A stretch of 64,000 bases of DNA from Flavobacteriales bacterium UBA1986. GTDB lineage: Bacteria > Bacteroidota > Bacteroidia > Flavobacteriales_G > Salibacteraceae. Below are positions 1 to 7,323 of this stretch, piece by piece (positions within the stretch are counted from its first letter, which is position 1; every line of letters starts with the position of its first letter). Location of the stretch: NCBI GenBank assembly GCA_002336245.1, contig DDDG01000029.1:105827-169826 (forward strand). The letters are read 5' to 3'. The position numbers were made by a program, and so were the translations under genes. The notes beneath the pieces are model-generated. The model was not told where the DNA came from. It saw nothing but the letters and a program-made list of their open reading frames with translations, and did no database searches.

Positions 1-414
1 GGCAGCTCGAATTAAGCTGATGCCGCCAATGTCAATTTTCTCAATGATGCTCGATTCATCGTCAGTAGATTTTAATGTTTCCTCGAAGGGATATAAATCG
101 ACAATTACCAAGTCGATGGCAGGAATTTCATGATCAACTGCTTCTTTTTGGTCTGACGGTAAACTTCGTCTTTGAAGAATTCCACCAAACACTTTCGGAT
201 GTAAGGTTTTTACCCTTCCACCAAAAATGGAAGGAAAACCGGTCAGGACTTCAACAGCCTCAACCTGAATACCTAAGGACTCTAAAAGCGTTTGAGTACC
301 ACCTGTGGAATAAATCACAACTCCAAGTTGATCTAATTTCTTGGCGATTTCGTCCAAGCCAGATTTATCGAAAACAGAAATTAGAGCTGATTTTATTTTC
401 ACTTTTTGGGTCAT
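1..414 (-). CDS. purH: PurH (AICAR transformylase / IMP cyclohydrolase), N-terminal part, cut by window edge
   Basis: I read the minus strand from an ATG at 414-412; 138 codons are open to the window edge. The product is the bifunctional enzyme of the last two steps of de novo IMP synthesis; only the N-terminal MGS-like IMP cyclohydrolase domain is present here. Diagnostic segments are ALISVFDKSGL near the start, IYSTGGTQTLL, and GRVKTLHPKVFGGIL, a hallmark of PurH. The remaining cyclohydrolase and the whole transformylase domain lie outside the window. A plus-strand open frame at 75-416 is only its shadow. A TAACATTG element at 434-441 with a TTG 20 bases further upstream may be its promoter. 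Confidence 0.95.
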   Translation of the reverse strand, partial: MTQKVKIKSALISVFDKSGLDEIAKKLDQLGVVIYSTGGTQTLLESLGIQVEAVEVLTGFPSIFGGRVKTLHPKVFGGILQRRSLPSDQKEAVDHEIPAIDLVIVDLYPFEETLKSTDDESSIIEKIDIGGISLIRAA

Positions 415-433
415 AAATTTCCTTAGAATGCTG

Positions 434-464
434 CAATGTTACTAAAGTTCAAACTCACAGCCAA
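434..464 (-). promoter_or_regulatory. Putative purH promoter (-33 TTG, -7 TAACATTG)
   Basis: On the minus strand TTG (464-462), 20 bases of spacer, then TAACATTG (441-434), one mismatch from the Bacteroidota TAnnTTTG -7 consensus, 19 bases before the purH ATG. Spacing fits the group's usual layout. This is inference from motif and position only. Confidence 0.4.
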
Positions 465-581
465 CGTGCCTTAAGCCCATTTCTACGATTGTTGAAAAGT
501 GAGTCGAAATGTTCATGAGGGGCATTTTTAGTAAAGCGTCTTTTTTTTGACCGACAACCAACCTTCCGATGGCTCATTTCG

Positions 582-601
582 TATATCCTAAGTGGGATAT
601 A
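582..601. repeat. Inverted repeat upstream of the ECF sigma operon
   Basis: TATATCC (582-588) and GGATATA (595-601) form a perfect 7-base inverted repeat around a 6-base centre, ending 51 bases before the sigma-factor ATG. It could be an operator for a dimeric regulator or a short leader hairpin. The rest of the 415-652 spacer shows only a T-run at 541-548. Confidence 0.4.
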
Positions 602-652
602 GCGGTCGTATGAAGTAACTTAGCTGATTCCAAAGTTGCCGTCAGGCTTAAA

Positions 653-1225
653 ATGAACATCGGGCTCGAACTCATATCGAAATGTATAAAGCAAAACCGC
701 AAGGCGCAGTTTAAGCTTTATCAGCAATGCTATCCTTTGCTGCTGGGCATTTGCTTGAGGTACGAGCACAACAAAGAAGACGCAGATCACATTGTGAATA
801 AAGCCTTCTTGAAGATTTTAAATAACCTGTCGAGCTATGATTTGAATGTGCCCTTCGAGGCTTGGATTCGACGAATAATGATCAATACTATTATTGATGA
901 GTATCGCCGAAACAAAAAACATTCGCACGTAATTGCTTTCGAGGAGCTTGGAAATTTCAGTTCATCGAATGTGATGGATTTCAACGATGCGACGAAACGT
1001 TTTGATGAACAGGATTTACTCAAGCTTCTGGATAAGCTTCCCACAGTGAGCAAGAAGGTATTTAACCTCTTTGCAATTGATGGATATCCTCACAAAGAAA
1101 TTGCCGAGATGTTGAACATCTCTGAAGGAACGTCGAAGTGGCACGTTTCATTTGCAAGGAAAAAATTAAGAGAACTTCTTGAGCTCAAGTTGGATCAGGA
1201 AGCTCGTAGACTAAGAAATTTATGA
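653..1225 (+). CDS. ECF-type sigma-70 family RNA polymerase sigma factor
   Basis: 190 residues, the size of an extracytoplasmic-function sigma factor. Region 2 runs about residues 15-90, with the -10 recognition part around FEAWIRRIMINTIIDEYRRN. Region 4 runs about 125-180, with a helix-turn-helix in PHKEIAEMLNISEGTSKWHV. Between them is a short linker and no region 3, as expected of ECF factors. The stop overlaps the next start by 4 bases (ATGA), so it is co-translated with the TM-barrel protein and lipoprotein downstream. I infer that the downstream protein, through its cytoplasmic N-terminus and membrane helix, controls this sigma factor. Target genes cannot be told from the window. Confidence 0.93.
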   Translation: MNIGLELISKCIKQNRKAQFKLYQQCYPLLLGICLRYEHNKEDADHIVNKAFLKILNNLSSYDLNVPFEAWIRRIMINTIIDEYRRNKKHSHVIAFEELGNFSSSNVMDFNDATKRFDEQDLLKLLDKLPTVSKKVFNLFAIDGYPHKEIAEMLNISEGTSKWHVSFARKKLRELLELKLDQEARRLRNL

Positions 1226-2457
1226 CCGACAAGGAACTCGATCAGTTGTTCAAGAATGCTTTGGATCATCCCGTTGAGGGAGTAGATGCCAACGCCGCTT
1301 GGGCTGAGGCGAATTCCATGATTCGCGCAGAACAGGGTTTCGGGCTAAATCCGGAGATTCTTCTTCAATGGTCAATTGGCGGTGTATTTCTTTTGGCTTT
1401 GATTGGAATGACCGTTTTGAATTCAGATGCTCTGGTGGAGTATGAGCCCACCAATCTGAGTTACAAGGTTGGAAGCATTGAAAGTGTCAATGAGCTCTTC
1501 GCGAGTTCTTCAGAAGTACAAGTCTCTTCGAACGAAAACGCACCTGAGGCCAGAGCAAAAACTTTGTTGGCCGTGTTGAGGACGGAGTCTAAAATTCAAA
1601 ACAAGGATGGAAATTCTTTTGAAGCTCCTGGATCTGTTCCTCTTGAGGATGAAATTTTGGGTGAAGAGATGGCGAAAGCAGCAAATGTTCGTTTAGACGA
1701 ATTCGCAATTATGGCGAACGACCTCATTCCGACAACCTTAATGGATGAAATGCCCGTGATTGACTTCGAATCGTATCATTCTAATTCGCGTTTAGCGAGC
1801 TTTAAAGAGCTCCCGTTCAGCGATTTTGTAAAACCCAAAAAGACAGCCAGCTACCTTGCTTTAACTGCCGGCGCAACCTTATCTAGAGGAATGGTGCAAG
1901 ATGGGAGTCAGGGAAGCAACACGGGTACTTTTCAGAGAATTGGATTGACATACGTTCATGGTCTAACGGAAAAACTCAGCGCCGGTGTTGGATTTGAATA
2001 CTACAGCATGAGCGGTAAGGGACTCGAATTGTCATACGACAGTTTGAACTACGGATTTGGTTACAACAAAACGACCCAAACCATCCGTCCAAATTCGCTC
2101 CACTATTTATCTATCCCAGTGGAAGTTCTCTTCCAAGTGGCACCAAAACATCAATTCGCACTTGGGGCCGACTTTGCTTACCTCATGAATGTTCATTCAC
2201 AACTTGAGGAATCGCAGTTGAATGACTTTGGAGAAGTGGTCGTTTCGAATCAAAAATCTTGGGGATACTTAGCGGGCTTAAAAGGTTTTAATGCAACAGC
2301 ATCCTTGGCCTACTCGTATAATCTAAATAGTCAGCTTGACCTTCACGCCATGATGAATTATGGATTGATGAATGTGCATGAAGAAGCTCAAACCAACTAC
2401 ATGAATAGAATGCGCTACAGCTTAGGTATTGTATTTAAACTGAAACAATTCGAATGA
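1222..2457 (+). CDS. Membrane-anchored N-terminus fused to an outer-membrane-type beta-barrel; possible anti-sigma/sensor
   Basis: 411 residues. Residues 1-45 are soluble, with no zinc anti-sigma (HxxxCxxC) motif. One hydrophobic helix follows at about 48-66, then a low-complexity acidic linker to about residue 205. From KKTASYLALTAGATLSRG (about 209) to the end there are alternating, glycine- and aromatic-rich amphipathic strands, typical of PorT/OmpA-type barrels, ending in YSLGIVFKLKQF with an aromatic near the C-terminus. There is no cleavable signal peptide. The layout (cytoplasmic tail, one inner-membrane helix, long linker, barrel) is unusual. Its 4-base overlap with the ECF sigma gene suggests an anti-sigma role, which is inference. 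It could also be a barrel-like periplasmic domain that never reaches the outer membrane. Confidence 0.8.
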   Translation: MTDKELDQLFKNALDHPVEGVDANAAWAEANSMIRAEQGFGLNPEILLQWSIGGVFLLALIGMTVLNSDALVEYEPTNLSYKVGSIESVNELFASSSEVQVSSNENAPEARAKTLLAVLRTESKIQNKDGNSFEAPGSVPLEDEILGEEMAKAANVRLDEFAIMANDLIPTTLMDEMPVIDFESYHSNSRLASFKELPFSDFVKPKKTASYLALTAGATLSRGMVQDGSQGSNTGTFQRIGLTYVHGLTEKLSAGVGFEYYSMSGKGLELSYDSLNYGFGYNKTTQTIRPNSLHYLSIPVEVLFQVAPKHQFALGADFAYLMNVHSQLEESQLNDFGEVVVSNQKSWGYLAGLKGFNATASLAYSYNLNSQLDLHAMMNYGLMNVHEEAQTNYMNRMRYSLGIVFKLKQFE

Positions 2458-3584
2458 AATTGACCATTGCCATATTGTTTGTTGCCCTTTTATCAATTTC
2501 CTGCGATAGAACGAAAGAACCTTTAGTGTATGAAGGGGATGTGGTTTTTAGCGTAGAAGCTCAAATAGGTTCAGAGGATGTCACAATCGAAGCTGGTAAG
2601 GACGATTACTATATGTACACTGCTTATGAACAAGACGAGCGCGGTATGTACAGCTTCATTGGAGAACTCAAAAAGAAAGGGGAAGACGGACACGGCTTTA
2701 AATTTCTCGTCAATGATGTAGAGTTCTCGCAAAAGGGAGAAAGCAGTCATGTTGAAGAGGCCTTGAAACCTGAAGCATACGAGTTTGAGCGCCCACCTGA
2801 GCAGGTTGACTTTTTAAAGGTCACATTAGAACCAAATGAATGGCATGCCAATTCAAACGATAAGATTAGTTACCAATGGACCGACAAAAATGGTCGTGTG
2901 GCAGTCACTAGGAGTGCTGAGTTCTACTACAGAAAAGAGAATTTCGATGCGACGGAAGTCTGCCTAGAAATGGTTAATGAAAGTCAGGGCGTTCGTCGAA
3001 CAGCCTGCAACGTTGTGTATTACGACAATGATTGTGAAGCGGAATTTGACTTTGATCACATTTCCAATTCGTTCAACTTTTTCGTCAATAATCCCGACCC
3101 AACTGCTTTTTATCTCTGGATTTTCTCAAGCAATGGAGGTGCTCAGCCGATGGAAGGTTCACAGGTTCAGGTTGAATACATTCCGATGGTGATGGACGAA
3201 GTTTGTTTGACTTCTGGAAAAACCGGAGAGTGTGGACGTGTTTGGTGTCAGAATGTAATTGTAGATTCTTCGGCCGTCGTATCGATTGCCAATATGGATT
3301 ACAGCATTTCGGAAGTTCTTCTTGAAGCGGAACAGGCCTATCCTTTAGGGCAGTTTAGAATGGAGTACACCGACCCAAGCGGGAAAGTATATCGTTCCGA
3401 AGAGGGCTTACAGGGAGCAAATTCAGAGTTTAGAATTTTGGATGTTTCTGAGTACGACGACAACGAACTGGGTCAAAAAACAATGAAATTGAGCATTTCT
3501 TTGACCTGTGATCTTCAAGGCGAAGATGGAAGCATCATGCACATCGAGAACATGGAGGGAACCATCGCGATGGCTCACCCGTGA
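2454..3584 (+). CDS. Lipoprotein of unknown function, third gene of the ECF operon
   Basis: 376 residues with a lipoprotein signal: hydrophobic residues 4-14 and a lipobox ending SIS-C17, followed by an acidic residue (CDRTKEP), which fits outer-membrane lipoproteins of this phylum. The rest is beta-rich, with several cysteines (for example EVCLEMV, RTACNVVYYDNDCEAEF and EVCLTSGKTGECGRVWC) that probably form disulfides in the periplasm or at the surface. No family was recognised. It overlaps the barrel gene by 4 bases and is surely co-expressed with the sigma factor; it may be the surface ligand or partner of the barrel. Its 3' end overlaps the convergent trpS gene by 10 bases. Confidence 0.82.
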   Translation: MKLTIAILFVALLSISCDRTKEPLVYEGDVVFSVEAQIGSEDVTIEAGKDDYYMYTAYEQDERGMYSFIGELKKKGEDGHGFKFLVNDVEFSQKGESSHVEEALKPEAYEFERPPEQVDFLKVTLEPNEWHANSNDKISYQWTDKNGRVAVTRSAEFYYRKENFDATEVCLEMVNESQGVRRTACNVVYYDNDCEAEFDFDHISNSFNFFVNNPDPTAFYLWIFSSNGGAQPMEGSQVQVEYIPMVMDEVCLTSGKTGECGRVWCQNVIVDSSAVVSIANMDYSISEVLLEAEQAYPLGQFRMEYTDPSGKVYRSEEGLQGANSEFRILDVSEYDDNELGQKTMKLSISLTCDLQGEDGSIMHIENMEGTIAMAHP

Positions 3585-4552
3585 TGGTATCCGATTTTCT
3601 TTTTGACTCTCTCCAAAACGCCTAAGCCAATAGCGCGAGCTTTTTCAGCACCCTTTTTTAATTCCAGCTCAAGAAGATCTTGGTTCTCCATGAAGTGCTG
3701 ATACTTTGCTCGAGGGCCTTCGAAGCGATGGCGAATCAACTCAAACAATTCCTGTTTGGCATGGCCATAACCATAACCTCCAGCCAGATAGTTGGCACGC
3801 ATTGCTGCAATTTTTTCTTTCGAAGCCATCAAACTGTATAGCGCAAAAACATTGCAGGTGTCCGGATCTTTTGGCTCTTCCAACGGAGTGCTGTCGGTTT
3901 CTATACCCATCACTTGCTTGCGCAGCTTTTTATCCGATTCAAACACATTGATCGTGTTGCCGTAGGACTTGCTCATTTTCTGTCCATTGGTTCCGGGAAC
4001 AACCATCACGTTCGTGTCAATCTTGGCTTCGGGCATAACAAAAGTTTCCCCGTATTTTCTGTTGAAGGCAGCTGCTATGTCTCTCGTGATTTCCAAATGT
4101 TGCTTCTGATCTTTTCCAACAGGAACATAGTTGCTATCGTACATCAAAATGTCGCAGGCCATGAGAACTGGATATACAAAGAGGCCAGTGTTCACGTCGT
4201 GCAGGCGATCCGATTTGTCCTTGAATGAATGCGCGTTCGCCAACATTGGATATGGAGTGAAGCAGCTCATGTACCAGGTCAATTCGGTTACTTGTGGAAT
4301 GTCCGACTGGCGGTAAAAAATGTTTTTCTCGGTATCGAAATCGAAGGCCAACCAGGCCGCGGCAACACTGTAAGTATTATGCTTGAGCACTTCAGGGTCT
4401 TTTATTGCTGTAAGCGAATGCATGTCAGCAATGAAAAAGAGCGCTTCGTTTTTGGGATCTTGAGAAAGTTCCATTCCGGGTAAAATAGCGCCCAGAATAT
4501 TCCCCAAATGAGGGACGCCGGTCGCTTGTATTCCTGTTAGTATTCGTGCCAT
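3575..4552 (-). CDS. trpS: Tryptophanyl-tRNA synthetase
   Basis: Charges tRNA-Trp in the cytoplasm. 325 residues from the chosen start (MARILTGIQATG), the family's usual length; an upstream ATG would add nine residues that are not typical and would lie closer to the promoter. Class I signature: the HIGH-type motif is HLGN at 15-18 and KMSKS is at 192-196. Tryptophan-site segments such as FYRQSDIPQVTELTWYMSC and the GKDQKQHLEITRDIA helix are clear. A perfect TACATTTG -7 element lies 14 bases upstream. It converges on the lipoprotein gene with a 10-base overlap. Confidence 0.97.
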   Translation of the reverse strand: MARILTGIQATGVPHLGNILGAILPGMELSQDPKNEALFFIADMHSLTAIKDPEVLKHNTYSVAAAWLAFDFDTEKNIFYRQSDIPQVTELTWYMSCFTPYPMLANAHSFKDKSDRLHDVNTGLFVYPVLMACDILMYDSNYVPVGKDQKQHLEITRDIAAAFNRKYGETFVMPEAKIDTNVMVVPGTNGQKMSKSYGNTINVFESDKKLRKQVMGIETDSTPLEEPKDPDTCNVFALYSLMASKEKIAAMRANYLAGGYGYGHAKQELFELIRHRFEGPRAKYQHFMENQDLLELELKKGAEKARAIGLGVLERVKKKIGYHHG

Positions 4553-4566
4553 ATCAATCGGTCGGG

Positions 4567-4574
4567 CAAATGTA
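4567..4574 (-). promoter_or_regulatory. Putative -7 element (TACATTTG) for trpS
   Basis: Perfect match to TAnnTTTG on the minus strand, 14 bases before the trpS start. No clear -33 TTG at the usual distance. Confidence 0.5.
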
Positions 4575-4640
4575 GCCAAACTAACATCTTTTGCCCCCCT
4601 GAATAAGTGGGCTGAAAGGCCGCCGCCTTCATGGGTTTAC

Positions 4641-4648
4641 TAAATTTG
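4641..4648 (+). promoter_or_regulatory. Putative -7 element (TAAATTTG) for the plsC operon
   Basis: Perfect match to the Bacteroidota -7 consensus, 19 bases before the GTG start of plsC. A matching -33 element is not obvious. Confidence 0.5.
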
Positions 4649-4667
4649 CAGACTGATTTTTAAGCTG

Positions 4668-5414
4668 GTGTCAAGGATCCTTCAACCATTTGTGGTTTTG
4701 TGGAAGTTTTACTTCTTCTTCCTCTTCATCGTGATTTTGCTATTGTTCTATCCCTTCTTTAGAGTTTTACTCAACGATCGGAAGAACTTCCCTACGGTTT
4801 TAAAGCTCATGCGCATATGGGGTGGAAGTTTGCACCGCCTCGGGGGCGTTTACATTCAGCACCTTGTAAAACCCATTTTCCCCGACCCACCTTACATCGT
4901 TTGTCCGAATCATTCGAGCTATCTCGACATTGTATTGATGTACACTCTCATTCCAGACTATTTCATCTTTATGGGAAAAGATGAGATTAAAGATTGGCCT
5001 CTTTTTCACATTCTGTTTACAAAGGGCATGAACATTCTTGTTGAGCGCTCGAGCAGAACAGCTTCGCACAAGGCTTTTTTAAAGGCTGGAGAAGAACTTG
5101 ATCGTGGTTCTGTGGTCATTATTTTTCCTGAAGGAACAATTCCCCCAAATGCTCCTACAATGAAGATTTTTAAAAATGGCGCCTTCAAATTGGCGATGGA
5201 GAAAAACGTTCCCATCGTGCCAATAAGTTTTCGCACGAACTGGAAATTACTTCAATCGGGGGCAATATTAAAGTCAAGAGGTCGTCCTGGATTATCGAAA
5301 GTATATGTTCATAAGGCGATTCTTCCAAAAGAGAATTCAGACGAGGAATTTTCACGCCTGCGCCAAACAACCTTTGACACAATAAACAGCCAGTTGGAAC
5401 GCCATGAAGATTGA
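4668..5414 (+). CDS. plsC: 1-acyl-sn-glycerol-3-phosphate acyltransferase (PlsC family)
   Basis: Transfers an acyl chain to lysophosphatidic acid, giving phosphatidic acid for membrane phospholipids. 248 residues. A hydrophobic N-terminal helix at about 12-34 anchors it to the inner membrane. The acyltransferase motif HxxxxD is NHSSYLD (H82, D87), followed by the glycerol-phosphate-binding block FPEGT at 153-157 and VPIVPISFR near 181. The start is GTG with no in-frame ATG nearby that keeps the membrane helix. It is first in an operon with gatC, ctpA and an ABC exporter, overlapping gatC by 11 bases. Related lysophospholipid or ornithine-lipid acyltransferases are possible alternatives. Confidence 0.9.
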   Translation: MSRILQPFVVLWKFYFFFLFIVILLLFYPFFRVLLNDRKNFPTVLKLMRIWGGSLHRLGGVYIQHLVKPIFPDPPYIVCPNHSSYLDIVLMYTLIPDYFIFMGKDEIKDWPLFHILFTKGMNILVERSSRTASHKAFLKAGEELDRGSVVIIFPEGTIPPNAPTMKIFKNGAFKLAMEKNVPIVPISFRTNWKLLQSGAILKSRGRPGLSKVYVHKAILPKENSDEEFSRLRQTTFDTINSQLERHED

Positions 5415-5700
5415 TGATGCACTAATTGATAAGTTGTCTGAACTCGCCAAGCTTGAATTTGTTGGAGAGGAAAGGGAACGCATTAAAAGCGATTTGAGTC
5501 GGATGCTTCAATTTGTAGAAAAACTGAAAGAGATAGATACTGAGGGAGTAAATCCTTTGATTCACCTTACCGAAGAATATGGATCTCTTCGCGAGGACAG
5601 AGCAGAGAATACCTTGAGTAAAGGCGACGCTTTAAAAAACGCTCCTTCTGCCAATTCCGACTATTTTAAAGTTCCAAAAGTTTTGAAGAAAGGCGAATGA
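5404..5700 (+). CDS. gatC: Asp/Glu-tRNA(Asn/Gln) amidotransferase subunit C
   Basis: 98 residues, the normal GatC size. GatC stabilises the GatCAB complex that converts misacylated Glu-tRNA(Gln) or Asp-tRNA(Asn) to the correct amide form. Typical GatC features are the N-terminal helix with LIDKLSELAKLEF, the central LSRMLQFVEKLKEIDTEGV, and the C-terminal LREDRAENTLSKGDALKNAP followed by YFKVPKVL. gatA and gatB are not in the window. It overlaps plsC by 11 bases and ctpA by 4 (ATGA), so translation is probably coupled. Confidence 0.95.
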   Translation: MKIDDALIDKLSELAKLEFVGEERERIKSDLSRMLQFVEKLKEIDTEGVNPLIHLTEEYGSLREDRAENTLSKGDALKNAPSANSDYFKVPKVLKKGE

Positions 5701-7313
5701 GTCGGAGCGATTACAAACCGGGCGTCTTCATGCCGATCATCCTTTCAGGAATATTTGTGCTGGGCTTTCTGATTGGAAATTTTTACAATCAGGGAGACTC
5801 AAGTTCAAGCATTTTACCTAATTCCGATAGCCGGTCGTTCAACAAGCTCAATGATGTAATGACCTACATCGATCAGGAGTATGTAGACAGCATCGAACGT
5901 CAAAAGCTTACAGATAAACTCATATCATACTTACTTCAAGAACTCGATCCTCACTCGTACTATATGAGTTCCGAGGAAGCCAATAGAATGAACGAACCTC
6001 TGGAAGGTGGCTTCGATGGTATTGGGGTTCAGTTCAGAATTCAAAATGACACAGTGGTTGTTGTAAACCCAGTGGTGGGTGGCCCTTCCGAGAAACTTGG
6101 AATTCGTGCCGGTGATCGCATCGTAGAAGTCGATGGTGAATTGATGGCAGGCAATGGTGTGACGAACAGTAAGGTCATGAAAATGCTCAAGGGTCCGCGT
6201 GGGACAAAAGTTGCCGTGGGAATCCGTCGCAATCGAAAAATCGACTTGTTGGATTTTGTCATCACCCGCGACCGCATTCCAATTACGAGCCTCGATGTAA
6301 GCTATATGATCGATGGTAAGACTGGCTACATCAAGGTTGCTCGTTTTTCAAGAAATACCGGAGCCGAATTCAGAGAAGCAAGCTTGACCTTGTTAGAGGC
6401 TGGAATGGAACGATTGATTCTTGACCTACGCGGAAATGGCGGCGGCATACTCTATTCTGCGGCTCAGATGGCAGATGAGTTTCTTGCAGATAATCAGCTC
6501 ATCGTTTACACGGAAGGAAAGTCTAGAAAGCGTGAAAACCATTACGCAACCTCAGAAGGGGAATTGGAAGGAGTGAAAGTGGCTGTTCTTATCGACGAGT
6601 CCTCAGCCAGTGCGAGCGAAATCATCGCAGGCGCCATTCAAGACAACGATCGGGGTACCATTGTAGGTCGACGATCTTTTGGAAAGGGCTTGGTTCAAGA
6701 ACAGAGCAATTGGCCAGACGGCTCAGCGACGCGGTTGACCATTGCAAGGTACTATACGCCAACAGGCCGATGCATTCAGAAGCCATATGAAAATGGCACT
6801 GACGCCTACAACGAACATTACCTAGAGCGCTTTAAAAATGGAGAGCTGAGCAGCGCCGATAGCATTCCGGTAAACGATACGTTGAAGTACACGACTCCGG
6901 GTGGAAAGGTTGTTTACGGGGGTGGCGGAATTGTGCCGGATATTTTTGTTCCGATTGATACAAGTGGGGGTTCACGCTACCTTACGGAGTTGTTTTATTC
7001 AGGACAGCTGTATGATTTCTGCTTCGATTATGCGGATCAAAATAGAGATGGGCTAGCAGCCTACTCCGATGCCCAGGAATTCATCAATGACTTTAAAATT
7101 ACAGAGGAACTGCTCAATGAGTTTGTTGCCTATGGTGAAAGCAATGGTGTTATGAAGAATGAGGAGGAGTTTATGCGCTCATTAGACATCATTCGCTTGC
7201 GATTAAAAGCTGGTATAGCGCGCAATATTTGGGGAGATCCCGCATTTTACCCCATTCTCAACGAGAATGACCCTGCCATTCTGAAAGCTGTAATAGCTTT
7301 GGAAGAAGAATAG
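5697..7313 (+). CDS. C-terminal processing peptidase, S41 family (CtpA/Prc-like)
   Basis: 538 residues. An N-terminal signal anchor at about 11-29 (FMPIILSGIFVLGFLIG) puts the enzyme in the periplasm. A PDZ domain occupies about 100-195 (GIGVQF, then the AGDRIVEVDGELM strand). The S41 protease core follows, with the tail-binding segment LDLRGNGGG at 242-250. The catalytic serine is inferred as S305 in ESSASASEI and the lysine as K330 in SFGKG; they are 25 residues apart, as in Escherichia coli Prc (S430/K455). A C-terminal region of about 150 residues is less conserved. Such enzymes trim or degrade periplasmic proteins from their C-termini. Start ATG overlaps the gatC stop. Confidence 0.93.
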   Translation: MSRSDYKPGVFMPIILSGIFVLGFLIGNFYNQGDSSSSILPNSDSRSFNKLNDVMTYIDQEYVDSIERQKLTDKLISYLLQELDPHSYYMSSEEANRMNEPLEGGFDGIGVQFRIQNDTVVVVNPVVGGPSEKLGIRAGDRIVEVDGELMAGNGVTNSKVMKMLKGPRGTKVAVGIRRNRKIDLLDFVITRDRIPITSLDVSYMIDGKTGYIKVARFSRNTGAEFREASLTLLEAGMERLILDLRGNGGGILYSAAQMADEFLADNQLIVYTEGKSRKRENHYATSEGELEGVKVAVLIDESSASASEIIAGAIQDNDRGTIVGRRSFGKGLVQEQSNWPDGSATRLTIARYYTPTGRCIQKPYENGTDAYNEHYLERFKNGELSSADSIPVNDTLKYTTPGGKVVYGGGGIVPDIFVPIDTSGGSRYLTELFYSGQLYDFCFDYADQNRDGLAAYSDAQEFINDFKITEELLNEFVAYGESNGVMKNEEEFMRSLDIIRLRLKAGIARNIWGDPAFYPILNENDPAILKAVIALEEE

Positions 7314-7323
7314 TGCTGAAAGA

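Noticed and set aside
75..416. 113-codon plus-strand open frame
   Set aside because: The minus strand of the same stretch encodes an unmistakable PurH N-terminus; this frame is its shadow.
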